From an uncultured Nocardioides sp. (GTDB lineage Bacteria; Actinomycetota; Actinomycetes; Propionibacteriales; Nocardioidaceae), in assembly GCF_947489365.1 (NCBI RefSeq), contig NZ_CANLDB010000008.1, forward strand, positions 156,398-220,397: 64,000 nucleotides of DNA, written 5' to 3'. The position numbers and the translations under genes were made by a program. The first letter of the stretch is position 1, and every line of letters begins with the position of its first letter. Of this stretch, positions 8,473 to 16,706 are shown in pieces. The notes under the pieces are model-generated. The model was not told the DNA's origin. It saw nothing but the letters and a program-made list of their open reading frames with translations, and did not search any database.

Positions 8473-9632
8473 GCGTCGGGTCCGATCGCCGCGGAGAGCA
8501 GGTCCACGAACGTGACGTCGGGCCGGGCGACGCCGAACACCGAGGCGCGGAGCAGCAGCCGCCGCGCCCAGGCCGCGTGCGGGGTGCCCTCGTTCATCTT
8601 GTTGCCGTACGCCGACCGCACGACGCCGCCGCCGGAGTCGGCGGCGGCGAGCACCTCGGTGGCGTCGGCCCACTCCTCGTGGCTGACCACCGACATGGCG
8701 TGGACGACGGGGACGTGGCTGGGGTGGATGACCGTCTTGCCGAGCAGCCCGTTGGCCCGGTCGAGGAGCACCTCGCGGATCAGCCCGTCGAGGTCGCGGG
8801 CCATCAGCTCGGCCCGCAGGCGCTGGTCCTCGCGGCTCGCGAACGGGGTGGCCCGCAGCTGGGGCCGCAGGACCCGGTCGGCGGAGGTGAAGTACTCCCA
8901 CACCGGCCCGCTGACGGCGTGGCCGACCTCGGGGCGCCCGAGCACGTTGACGACGTCGCCGATGGCGGCCGCGACCAGCCGGACGTCGTACACGGTGAGG
9001 TCGGGCGGGCGCCGCAGCGCGAAGGCGGAGCCCATGTCGGTGGCGCCGATCCGCACGGCGAGCACGCGGTCGCGGTGGCCGGCGAGCAGCTCGCGGATCG
9101 CGACCAGCTCGGCCACCCGGGTCTCGGCGTGGACCACCCGGGCGGTCTCGACGACCGGCATCGCGAGCAGCCGCCGTCCGAGGCGCTGCTCCCCCGCTGC
9201 GACGGCGTCCAGGTACCCGGGTCCGCACCCGACGCCGAACTTGGGCAGCACGAAGCCGTCGAGCACCCGCGGGTGCGCCGCGGCCATCGCCGTCACGAGC
9301 CCGACCTGGTCGGCGTCGCGCACACGCACGAAGACCAGCGGCAGGTCCTGCTTCCCGGCCAGGACCGCCAGGGCGCCCTCGACGTTCTCCAGCGCCTCGC
9401 CGACGGCGCCGTCCGGGATGGCGTCCTCCAGGCAGAGCACGACGCTGCCGGCGCCGAGGCCCCGCACGCGGACGACGTCCGCCGCCAGGTCGGGCCGTGT
9501 GGCCGGGATGTAGAGGGTCGCGCCCAGGGCGTGGGCGAGCTGGTCCAGGGGACCCTCGGGGTCCACGTCGGCGGGCTCGGCGTGGAACAGCCGTGCCCGC
9601 TCGTCGTCGTCCAGGAACGCGAACTGACGCAC
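8469..9632 (-). CDS. CitE-like HpcH/HpaI-family lyase, first gene of the Ter-linked operon
   Basis: The 387-residue protein has the aldolase/citrate-lyase-beta barrel signatures VVLCLEDAIPDG (metal-binding Glu/Asp) and FVRVRDADQVGL, followed by KTVIHPSHV near the C-terminal end, as in CitE. It is longer than citrate-lyase CitE (about 290), like the paralogue seen in Ter clusters. No other citrate lyase subunits are nearby. The GTG at 9632 has an AGGGAGAG ribosome site. It begins the operon CitE-like/PRTase/StiP-PELOTA/HAD, all joined by 4-bp overlaps, and is divergent from the first terD gene. Confidence 0.85.
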   Translation of the reverse strand: MRQFAFLDDDERARLFHAEPADVDPEGPLDQLAHALGATLYIPATRPDLAADVVRVRGLGAGSVVLCLEDAIPDGAVGEALENVEGALAVLAGKQDLPLVFVRVRDADQVGLVTAMAAAHPRVLDGFVLPKFGVGCGPGYLDAVAAGEQRLGRRLLAMPVVETARVVHAETRVAELVAIRELLAGHRDRVLAVRIGATDMGSAFALRRPPDLTVYDVRLVAAAIGDVVNVLGRPEVGHAVSGPVWEYFTSADRVLRPQLRATPFASREDQRLRAELMARDLDGLIREVLLDRANGLLGKTVIHPSHVPVVHAMSVVSHEEWADATEVLAAADSGGGVVRSAYGNKMNEGTPHAAWARRLLLRASVFGVARPDVTFVDLLSAAIGPDA

Positions 9633-9784
9633 CTGTCTCTCCCTCCCCCGATCCGCACCGCACCCTAGGGGTACGGCGCTGCGCCGGGTCCGACTCCCGG
9701 CGCACCGGCCGGACCATGCCCTAGCGTGGGCACGTCAAACGCGCCCCGATCGGGCGCATCGCCCCACGCCCGGAGGTGTGTCCC
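9633..9784. promoter_or_regulatory. Divergent promoter region between the Ter biosynthetic operon and terD
   Basis: These 152 bases separate two divergently transcribed parts of the Ter cassette, so both promoters and any shared operator must lie here. TAGGGT on the minus strand (9666-9671) and TAGCGT on the plus strand (near 9722) resemble actinobacterial -10 elements, but neither has a convincing -35 box. The coordinates mark the gap, not a mapped promoter. Confidence 0.45.
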
Positions 9785-10363
9785 GTGCCCGTGTCCCTGT
9801 CCAAGGGCGGCAACGTCAGCCTGACCAAGATGGCCCCGTCCCTCTCCTCGGTCCGCGTCGGTCTCGGGTGGGACCAGCGCACCACGACCGGTCAGGACTA
9901 CGACCTCGACGCCTCCGCCCTGGTGTGCGGCGAGGGCGAGAAGGTGCTGTCCGACAGCCACTTCATCTTCTACAACAACCTGACCTCCCCCGAGGGCACC
10001 GTGCGCCACACCGGTGACATCAAGGACGGCGCCGCGGCCGGGGACGACGAGGTCCTCGAGGTCGACCTCGCCGACCTGACCCCGCAGACCGACCGCGTCG
10101 TGTTCTCGGTGACGATCCACGACGCCGACGCCCGCGGGCACAGCTTCGGCCAGGTCAAGAACGCCTTCATCCGCGTCGTCGACAGGTCGAACGACGAGGA
10201 GCTCGCCCGCTACGACCTCTCCGAGGACGCCTCGACCGAGACCGCCATGGTCTTCGGCGAGCTGTACCGCAACGGGGACGAGTGGAAGTTCCGTGCCATC
10301 GGCCAGGGTTACGCCTCCGGCCTGCAGGGCATCGTGAGCAACTACGGCGTCAACCTCTCCTGA
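9785..10363 (+). CDS. terD: TerD-family calcium-binding stress protein 1
   Basis: TerD domains bind calcium and occur in tellurite, phage and general stress-response loci. This 192-residue protein is a single TerD domain: N-terminal VSLSKGGNVSLTK, WDQRTTTGQDYDLDAS with the acidic calcium loop, a second acidic site GDDEVLEVDL, and the C-terminal GQGYASGLQGIVSNYG. The GTG at 9785 follows GGAGG at a suitable distance and gives the family's usual N-terminus. It pairs with a second TerD copy 61 bases downstream. Cytosolic; no signal peptide. Confidence 0.93.
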   Translation: MPVSLSKGGNVSLTKMAPSLSSVRVGLGWDQRTTTGQDYDLDASALVCGEGEKVLSDSHFIFYNNLTSPEGTVRHTGDIKDGAAAGDDEVLEVDLADLTPQTDRVVFSVTIHDADARGHSFGQVKNAFIRVVDRSNDEELARYDLSEDASTETAMVFGELYRNGDEWKFRAIGQGYASGLQGIVSNYGVNLS

Positions 10364-10424
10364 CCCGCCGCCACACCACACGCCGGCAGCCCGGCCCGAC
10401 ACCCAGAACCGAGGACACCACGCC

Positions 10425-11000
10425 ATGGCCATCAACCTGACCAAGGGTCAGTCCGTCTCGCTCGCCAAGAACGACGGCAGCAGCCTCACCCACGTCCGCA
10501 TGGGCCTGGGCTGGGACGCCATCAAGAAGAAGGGGTTCTTCGGCAGCAAGTCGCAGTCGGTGGACCTCGACGCGAGCGCGGTCGTCTTCGACGCGGGCGG
10601 CCAGGTGCTGGACCAGGTCTGGTTCAGCCAGCTGCGCAGCCGCGACGGCGCGATCATCCACTCCGGCGACAACCGGACCGGTGACGGCGAGGGCGACGAC
10701 GAGTCGATCACCGTCCACCTCGACCGGCTGCCCCCGCAGACCGCGCAGATCGTCTTCCTGGTGAACTCCTTCACCGGGCAGAACTTCTCGCAGATCGAGA
10801 ACGCGTTCTGCCGCCTGATCGACGAGACCACCGGTCAGGAGACCGCCCGCTACGAGCTCACCGGCTCGGGCGTGCACACCGCGCAGATCATGGCGAAGGT
10901 GAGCCGCGACGGCAACGGCTGGACGATGACCGCCATCGGCTCCATCGCCAACGGCCGCACCTTCCGCGACCTGATCCCGGCGGTCGCCCAGGTCCTCTGA
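10425..11000 (+). CDS. TerD-family protein 2 (divergent, TerZ-like insert)
   Basis: A second single-domain TerD protein of 191 residues, clearly more diverged than the other two. It keeps VDLDASAVVFD and GDDESITVHL acidic loops but carries a basic insertion KKKGFFGSKSQ before the first calcium loop and ends FRDLIPAVAQVL instead of the usual glycine-rich tail. The insertion resembles TerZ- or TerA-like variants, which may interact with different partners. It follows terD 1 on the plus strand and is probably co-transcribed with it. Confidence 0.9.
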   Translation: MAINLTKGQSVSLAKNDGSSLTHVRMGLGWDAIKKKGFFGSKSQSVDLDASAVVFDAGGQVLDQVWFSQLRSRDGAIIHSGDNRTGDGEGDDESITVHLDRLPPQTAQIVFLVNSFTGQNFSQIENAFCRLIDETTGQETARYELTGSGVHTAQIMAKVSRDGNGWTMTAIGSIANGRTFRDLIPAVAQVL

Positions 11001-11076
11001 GGCCTCCCGGTCACCCGCCGTACGGCGCCCGGCCCCGTCACCCCGCCCGGGGTGGCGGGGCCGGCGCCGTCGTACG

Positions 11077-11384
11077 GCCGAGTCGGCCCGAACACACGCC
11101 TCCAGGACGCCGAGTCGGCCCGAACGCACGCCTCCAGGACGCCAAGTCGGCCCGAACGCACGTCTCCGGGACGCCGAGTCGGCACATCTGCACACCCCTA
11201 CCGCGCCGAGTCGGCAGACATGCGCACCCAGGGACACGCCGGCCCGGCGACTCGGCGTCCCCCGGGCGTGCGTTCGGGCCGACTCGACATCCTTCGGGCG
11301 TATGTTCGGGCCGACTCGGCGTCCCCTGGGCGTGCGTTCGGGCCGACTCGGCGTCCCTCAGGCGTGCGTTCGGGCCGACTCGGC
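11077..11384. repeat. Head-to-head array of ten 32-bp GAGTCGGC units
   Basis: This 386-base gap between convergent terD 2 and the coiled-coil gene is almost filled by a repeat array. GAGTCGGC-type starts occur at 11080, 11112, 11144, 11176 and 11208 on the plus strand and in reverse at 11249, 11281, 11313, 11345 and 11377: exact 32-bp steps, with a centre of symmetry at about 11230. Eight units continue as CCGAACGCACG-like sequence (type A). The two innermost forward units read CACATCTGCACA and CAGACATGCGCA (type B). The array could fold into a cruciform or act as a bidirectional terminator, but its strict periodicity also suggests protein binding. Confidence 0.9.
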
Positions 11385-11386
11385 GG

Positions 11387-12610
11387 TCAGCGGCGGGCGA
11401 GCTCGCGGTAGCGCTCGACCTGGCGGCGTACGCCGTCCTCGACGCGGCGGGCGGCGCGGAGCATGGCGAGGTAGTCGGGGTGGGCGCCGGTCAGCATGCC
11501 GCGGAGGCCGTCGACCTGACCGGCCAGCGCGTCGAGCTCCCGCGCTACTGACTGGGTGTCGTTCACGCGACTGTTCGCGACCAACTGCTGGGCGTCGCGG
11601 AGCTGGAAGCGGACCCCGGACATGAGCTTCTCCGGGTCGGCCTTCACAGCGCGGAGCTCCTCGACGCGCTCGCGGGGGCGGTCGACGACCTCCTCCACGT
11701 CGTCGAGGAGACCGCGGACCTCCTCGAGCAGCTCCAGCGGGCGCGCCCAGGGTGCGCCGGCGGCGACGAGGCGGTCGTACTCGACCAGGCGCTCACGGAC
11801 GGAGACGAGTCCGGCCTCGACGTCGCGCTCGACGCTGTCGAGGTCGCGCCAGTTGCCCACGCTGAACTCGCGACGCAGGGCGGCGAGGTCGTCCGGCACC
11901 CGCTGGGTGCGCGACTCGATCATCTGCACCTTCGTCGAGAGCGAGCGGCGTCGCCGGGTGGCGCGCTCGACCCGCTCCGGCCACTCCGCCGCGATGACCT
12001 CGAGGGCGTCGGCGAGCTCGGCGAGCCGAGCGCCGTGGCGCTCCAGCTCGTCGGTGGGACTGCCCGGCGTCCAGGCCGCGACGGCGCGGCCCGCGGCCCG
12101 CGCCTCGTCGACCAGCGCCGCGGCCTCGGGCACCTCGTGCCCGGCCCGGGCGAGACCCACGGCCGCCTGGAGCGCCCGCTCGAGCGAGGCCCGGGCCTGC
12201 TCGCGCAGCTCCCGGGAGGCCTGCACCACCCCGCCGATGCGGCTGAGCTCGGCGTCCCAGTCGTTCATGAACTGCTGCATCACGTCGGCGTGCGCCAGCA
12301 GCCTGGGCCCGACGTCCTTGTAGGCGTGCTGGGCCGCCGCCATCTGCTGCGGCTCCAGGTCCTCGGCGAACGGGAAGCGGTCGAGCACCGACAGGTAGGC
12401 GCCGATCAGCTCGTCGGCCTGGCCGTCCACGACCCGGAAGCGCGGCACCAGGCCCGAGCGGCCCGCGCGCTCGGGCAGGTAGGCGACGAACTTGTCGACC
12501 ATGGCCTTCGCGATCCGCTGCGTCTCGTCGACGCGGCGGAAGCCCTCCATCATGTCGCCGAGAGCGCGCTCGGTCGCCGCGAGGAGCGCGGGAGGAACGC
12601 GTGACGCCAC
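11387..12610 (-). CDS. Ter-cassette coiled-coil protein of unknown function
   Basis: A 407-residue, mostly helical, highly charged protein with long heptad-like stretches (for example residues about 130-215 and 260-400) and no membrane segment or signal peptide. I see no catalytic motif. Its position between terD genes, directly downstream of terD 3 on the same strand, suggests it is a structural or scaffold partner of the TerD proteins; large coiled-coil proteins are reported in Ter systems. It could also be distantly related to TelA-type toxic-anion resistance proteins, but I cannot show that from sequence. Confidence 0.75.
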   Translation of the reverse strand: MASRVPPALLAATERALGDMMEGFRRVDETQRIAKAMVDKFVAYLPERAGRSGLVPRFRVVDGQADELIGAYLSVLDRFPFAEDLEPQQMAAAQHAYKDVGPRLLAHADVMQQFMNDWDAELSRIGGVVQASRELREQARASLERALQAAVGLARAGHEVPEAAALVDEARAAGRAVAAWTPGSPTDELERHGARLAELADALEVIAAEWPERVERATRRRRSLSTKVQMIESRTQRVPDDLAALRREFSVGNWRDLDSVERDVEAGLVSVRERLVEYDRLVAAGAPWARPLELLEEVRGLLDDVEEVVDRPRERVEELRAVKADPEKLMSGVRFQLRDAQQLVANSRVNDTQSVARELDALAGQVDGLRGMLTGAHPDYLAMLRAARRVEDGVRRQVERYRELARR

Positions 12611-12660
12611 CCGTCGATCCTACGAGTGGACGTCGGCGCCGGGTGCGGCGGACGGGCCCG

Positions 12661-13242
12661 TCAGGCGTTGATGCCGTAGTCGCGGATGATGCCCAGCAGA
12701 CCGGAGGCGTAGCCCTGGCCCACGGCGCGGAACTTCCACTCGCCGGAGTGCCGGTAGACCTCGCCGAAGACCATCGCGGTCTCGGTGGAGGCGTCCTCGG
12801 AGAGGTCGTAGCGGGCGAGCTCGGTGCCGGTGAGGGAGTCGACGACGCGGATGAAGGCGTTGGCGACCTGGCCGAAGCTCTGGCCGCGGGCGTCGGCCTC
12901 GTGGATCGAGACGGCGAAGACGATGCGGCCGACGGCGGCGTCGAGCGCGTCGACGTCGATGTCGACGACCTCGTCGTCCCCCTCGCCCTCACCGGTGAGG
13001 TTGTCGCCCTGGTGGGTCACCGAGCCGTCGGGGACCGACAGGTTGTTGTAGAAGACGAAGTGACCGTCGGACAGCGCCTTGCCGCCCTCGCCGCACACGA
13101 CGGCGGAGGCGTCCAGGTCGAAGTCCACGCCGGTCGTGGTGCGGACGTCCCACCCCAGACCCACGGCGACCTTGTGCAGCCCGGCGCTGCCGGCCTCCTT
13201 GGTCAGCGAGACGTTGCCACCCTTGCTGAGGCTGACGACCAT
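12661..13242 (-). CDS. terD: TerD-family calcium-binding stress protein 3
   Basis: A 193-residue single TerD domain very similar to the first copy: VVSLSKGGNVSLTKEA, WDVRTTTGVDFDLDAS, GDDEVVDIDV and GQGYASGLLGIIRDYG. The ATG at 13242 is preceded by GGGGGAG. It is transcribed away from the mannitol permease region toward the coiled-coil gene, with 50 bases between them, so the two probably form one transcript. Copies 1 and 3 look like a duplication, with copy 2 an older paralogue. Confidence 0.93.
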   Translation of the reverse strand: MVVSLSKGGNVSLTKEAGSAGLHKVAVGLGWDVRTTTGVDFDLDASAVVCGEGGKALSDGHFVFYNNLSVPDGSVTHQGDNLTGEGEGDDEVVDIDVDALDAAVGRIVFAVSIHEADARGQSFGQVANAFIRVVDSLTGTELARYDLSEDASTETAMVFGEVYRHSGEWKFRAVGQGYASGLLGIIRDYGINA

Positions 13243-13306
13243 GCCTGACTCCCCCTCGTGCTCATCGACGATCCGTTGCGACCGACCCTACCGAGGACCG
13301 GGTACG

Positions 13307-13342
13307 ACGACGGGCCGCCGGGAGGTCCCGGCGGCCCGTCGT
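13307..13342 (-). terminator. Strong hairpin downstream of mtlA
   Basis: A perfect inverted repeat with a stem of about 15-17 bp (ACGACGGGCCGCCGGGA and its complement) lies between the mtlA stop at 13369 and the terD 3 start. There is no T-run, as is usual for actinobacterial terminators. It should separate the mannitol permease transcript from the Ter genes. Confidence 0.75.
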
Positions 13343-13368
13343 GCGTGGAGCGGTGGTGCGTGCGTGCG

Positions 13369-15387
13369 TCAGACGCGCACGCCGTCGAGCACGGCCAGCA
13401 CCTCGGCCGGGGTCGAGGCGGCCCGGAGGCGCTCGACCTGGGCGTCGTCGGTGAAGACGCGGGCGAGCTTGGAGATCAGGGCGAGGTGCTCCTTGCCCTG
13501 GCCGGCGATGCCCACGACGAACTCTGCGGGCTTGCCGTTCCAGTCGACCGGCTGGTCGTAGCGGACGAACGAGAGCGCCGTACGACGCACCGAGTCCTTG
13601 GACTCGTTGGTGCCGTGCGGCAGGGCCAGGCCGTTGCCCATGTGGGTCGAGACCGACTGCTCCCGCTGGTGCATCGCCGCGACGTACGACTCGTCGACCG
13701 CACCGGCGGCGACGAGCAGGCGGCCCGCCTCCTCGATGGCCTGGTCGCGGTCCAGGGCGTTGCCGCCGAGGACCACGGAGGACTCGGTCAGCACGTCACC
13801 CGTCGCGGGCGACTCGTCCTCCACCGGTGCCGCGGCGCCGGAGCCGCCGCCGTTGGCCGCGTCGACCATGGCCACGATCTCGTCGTACTTCGGGCTGTTC
13901 ATGAAGTTCTCGACGGAGACGTGGACGGCGGAGCCAGCCTTCTGCCTGGCGCGGGCCGTGAGGTCGCGGTGCGTGACCACGACGTCCTGGTCGTCGCCGA
14001 GGTTCGAGATGGCCTTGTTGACGACGCTCACGTCGCCGTGGCCCGCGTCCTGGATCTTGCGACGCAGCACCGAGGCGCCCATGGCAGAGGAGCCCATGCC
14101 GGCGTCGCAGGCGAAGACGATGGAGCGGATCGGGCCGTTCGGCGTCGCCGAGCCGGCGAGGGAGGAGGCGACGGACGACTTCTTGCCCTTGTTGGCCTCC
14201 ATGTCGGCGGTGGCGGCGGCCAGGTCGCCGTCCTCGGCCTTGTCGAAGCGGAGCAGGACGGCGGCGATGGCGAACGAGACACCGGCGGCCGCGACGACCG
14301 AGAGGGTGACGCCGACGAGCGAGCTCGGCGGGGCGGAGGCCCACACGGCGATGATGGAGCCGGGCGAGGCCGGGGAGCGCAGGCCGGAGCCGAAGGCCAG
14401 GTTGGTGGCGATGCCGGCCATGCCGCCGCCGATGACGGCGAGGATCAGCTTCGGCTTCATCAGCACGTACGGGAAGTAGATCTCGTGGATGCCGCCGACG
14501 AACTGGATGAGGATCGCGCCGGGCGCGGAGGCCTTGGCGATGCCCTTGCCGAAGAACATGAAGGCCAGCAGCAGGCCCAGGCCGGGTCCGGGGTTGGCCT
14601 CGACGAGGAACAGGATCGACTGGCCGGCCTCGTTGGCCTCGGTGATGCCGAGCGGGGTGAGGATGCCCTGGTTGATGGCGTTGTTGAGGAAGAGGATCTT
14701 GGCGGGCTCGACGAAGATCGAGGCCAGGGGCAGCAGGTTGTTGACGACGAGGAAGTCGACGACCTTGCCGGCGGCGGTGCTGAAGGCGGTGACGGCCGGC
14801 CCGGCGACCACGAAGCCGACGACGGCCAGGAAGCCGCCCCAGATGCCGGCGGAGAAGTTGTTGACGAGCATCTCGAAGCCGGGGCGGATCTTGCCGTCCC
14901 ACAGCGCGTCGAGCTTGCGCATCGACCAGCCGCCGAGCGGGCCCATGATCATGGCGCCGAGGAACATCGGGACGCTCGCGCCGGCGATCGCGCCGAAGGT
15001 GGCGATCGCGCCGACGACGCCGCCGCGGATGTTGTCGCGGTACATCATCCGGCCGCCGGTGTAGCCGATCAGCAGCGGCAGCAGGTACGTGATCATCGGC
15101 CCGACGATCCCGGCGCTGTCGTGCAGCGGGTTGCCGTCGGCGTCGGTCCAGGCCCCCAGCACGGAGACGAACCCGTACGAGTGGTCGCTGGTCGGGTAGC
15201 CGAGCGCGTCGCCGATGAGGGCGATCCAGCCCGTCTGGATGAAGAGGGCCGTGATGAGGCCCCACGCGATGAAGGCCCCGATGTTCGGCAGGACCATGTT
15301 GGACAGGAACGTGCCGAACCTCTGCACGTGGACGCGGGCGCCTGCCCGCTCCGCGCCCGTCTGGGGCGCCTTGGTGATGGTGGCCAT
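13369..15387 (-). CDS. mtlA: Mannitol-type PTS permease, EIICBA fusion
   Basis: This 672-residue protein takes up and phosphorylates a hexitol, most likely mannitol. The order is EIIC (about 1-365, several hydrophobic segments and GGIHEIYFPYVLMKP), EIIB (phosphorylated Cys in FACDAGMGSSAMG) and EIIA (phosphorylated His in THMGNGLALPHGT near residue 570). The ATG at 15387 has GGAGG at good spacing; the longer open frame upstream is not supported. It is divergent from a Zn-dependent dehydrogenase and shares a candidate operator with the fructose locus. The phosphate comes from EI and HPr encoded at 19.8 and 25.5 kb. Confidence 0.95.
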   Translation of the reverse strand: MATITKAPQTGAERAGARVHVQRFGTFLSNMVLPNIGAFIAWGLITALFIQTGWIALIGDALGYPTSDHSYGFVSVLGAWTDADGNPLHDSAGIVGPMITYLLPLLIGYTGGRMMYRDNIRGGVVGAIATFGAIAGASVPMFLGAMIMGPLGGWSMRKLDALWDGKIRPGFEMLVNNFSAGIWGGFLAVVGFVVAGPAVTAFSTAAGKVVDFLVVNNLLPLASIFVEPAKILFLNNAINQGILTPLGITEANEAGQSILFLVEANPGPGLGLLLAFMFFGKGIAKASAPGAILIQFVGGIHEIYFPYVLMKPKLILAVIGGGMAGIATNLAFGSGLRSPASPGSIIAVWASAPPSSLVGVTLSVVAAAGVSFAIAAVLLRFDKAEDGDLAAATADMEANKGKKSSVASSLAGSATPNGPIRSIVFACDAGMGSSAMGASVLRRKIQDAGHGDVSVVNKAISNLGDDQDVVVTHRDLTARARQKAGSAVHVSVENFMNSPKYDEIVAMVDAANGGGSGAAAPVEDESPATGDVLTESSVVLGGNALDRDQAIEEAGRLLVAAGAVDESYVAAMHQREQSVSTHMGNGLALPHGTNESKDSVRRTALSFVRYDQPVDWNGKPAEFVVGIAGQGKEHLALISKLARVFTDDAQVERLRAASTPAEVLAVLDGVRV

Positions 15388-15479
15388 CTCATCCTCCGGG
15401 TCGGGACCGCACTGCGTGAGCACAGTCACATGTGGTTCACGCGCAGTTAACCTCACGAACGGGCACGTTGCCAAGCATC

Positions 15480-15506
15480 CGGGCACGATTTGTTGCCCGA
15501 ATGTGT
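15480..15506. promoter_or_regulatory. Candidate operator in the mtlA/dehydrogenase divergent promoter
   Basis: A perfect inverted repeat CGGGCA-N8-TGCCCG (15480-15499) runs into TGCCCGAATGTGT (15494-15506). The latter is exactly the complement of the 13 bases at 21514-21526 in the ptsI/fruR promoter region. A further half-site, ACGGGCA, lies about 20 bases upstream. The natural reading is a shared operator for the DeoR-family regulator encoded at 21.6 kb. Inference from sequence identity; no binding data. Confidence 0.6.
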
Positions 15507-15584
15507 GGCTTTGATCGGCGGCGGGTCGATACTGTGCGTGACAGGCGCCACCCGCGTCGTACCCGAACCCGCTGGAGGAGACCC

Positions 15585-16643
15585 ATGAAGGCACTGCGCT
15601 TCTACGCACCGGAGGACGTCCGACTCGAGGAGGTCCCCGAGCCGGAGTGCGGGCCCGACGAGGTCAAGCTGCGCGTGCGCAACTGCTCGACGTGCGGCAC
15701 CGACGTGAAGATCCTCCACAACGGCCACCAGAACCTCACTCCCCCGCGCATCACGGGTCACGAGGTGGCGGGCGAGGTCGTCGAGGTCGGCGGCGACGTC
15801 AACAGCACCTACGGCAGCGACTGGGCCGTGGGCGACCGCGTGCAGGTCATCGCCGCCGTCCCGTGCGGCGAGTGCCACGAGTGCCGGAAGGGCTGGATGG
15901 CCGTGTGCGCCAACCAGACCTCCGTCGGCTACCAGTACGACGGCGGCTTCGCGGAGTTCATGATCGTGCCGAAGCAGGTCCTCAAGGTCGACGGCCTCAA
16001 CCGCATCCCCGACAACGTCGGCTTCGACGAGGCCTCGGCCGCCGAGCCCTTCGCCTGCGCCATCAACGCCCAGGAGCTGCTCGACATCGAGCCCGGCGAC
16101 ACCGTCGTCGTCTTCGGCGCCGGCCCGATCGGCTGCATGCACATCCGCATCGCCCGCGGCGTGCACCAGGCCGGCCCGGTCTACCTCGTCGACGTCAACG
16201 CCGAGCGGCTGCAGATGTCCGCGGACGCCGTGTCGCCCGACGAGGTCATCAACGGCGCCGAGGTCGACGTCGTCGAGCGCGTCATGGAGCTGACGGGCGG
16301 CCGGGGCGCCGACGTCATCATCACGGCCACGTCGGCCAACGTCACCCAGGAGCAGGCCATCTCGATGGCCGCGCGCAACGGACGGATCTCGTTCTTCGGG
16401 GGCCTGCCGAAGACGAACCCGACCATCACCTGCGACTCGAACGTCGTGCACTACCGCCAGCTGCACATCCACGGGGCGAACGGGTCGGCGCCGGAGCACA
16501 ACAAAAAGGCGCTGGAGTACATCTCCACCGGTCAGGTCCCGGTCAAGGACCTCATCACGCGCCACATCCCGCTCGACGAGGTGCTGTCGGCGTTCGACAT
16601 CGTCCAGGCGGGCGAGGCCATCAAGGTGACCGTCGAGCCGTAG
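15585..16643 (+). CDS. Zinc-dependent alcohol/polyol dehydrogenase
   Basis: A 352-residue medium-chain dehydrogenase with the catalytic zinc Cys in NCSTCGTD, GHEVAGEV with the second ligand, the four-Cys structural zinc lobe CGECHECRKGWMAVC, and the cofactor motif VVFGAGPIGCMH. The ATG at 15585 follows GGAGGAG. Divergence from the mannitol permease and the shared operator suggest it oxidises a polyol or polyol phosphate delivered by that permease, like sorbitol or galactitol-1-phosphate dehydrogenases. It is not the classical MtlD family, so the true substrate could be sorbitol or another hexitol. Confidence 0.85.
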   Translation: MKALRFYAPEDVRLEEVPEPECGPDEVKLRVRNCSTCGTDVKILHNGHQNLTPPRITGHEVAGEVVEVGGDVNSTYGSDWAVGDRVQVIAAVPCGECHECRKGWMAVCANQTSVGYQYDGGFAEFMIVPKQVLKVDGLNRIPDNVGFDEASAAEPFACAINAQELLDIEPGDTVVVFGAGPIGCMHIRIARGVHQAGPVYLVDVNAERLQMSADAVSPDEVINGAEVDVVERVMELTGGRGADVIITATSANVTQEQAISMAARNGRISFFGGLPKTNPTITCDSNVVHYRQLHIHGANGSAPEHNKKALEYISTGQVPVKDLITRHIPLDEVLSAFDIVQAGEAIKVTVEP

Positions 16644-16659
16644 TCAGGACGCAGGAACC

Positions 16660-16691
16660 GACAGGCTCGACCGCCGGTGGTCGAGCCTGTC
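16660..16691. terminator. Bidirectional hairpin between convergent genes
   Basis: A perfect 13-bp stem (GACAGGCTCGACC and its complement) with a 6-base loop lies between the convergent dehydrogenase and EIIA stops. No T-run on either side. It can terminate both transcripts. Confidence 0.75.
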
Positions 16692-16706
16692 GAGGCCTGA
16701 CCCGAC

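Noticed and set aside
11077..11384. Possible CRISPR array (regular 32-bp repeats)
   Set aside because: There are no unique spacers, half of the units are inverted relative to the other half, and no cas-like gene is near.
11302..11625. Plus-strand frame starting inside the repeat array
   Set aside because: It is made of translated repeat units running into an antisense frame of the coiled-coil gene.
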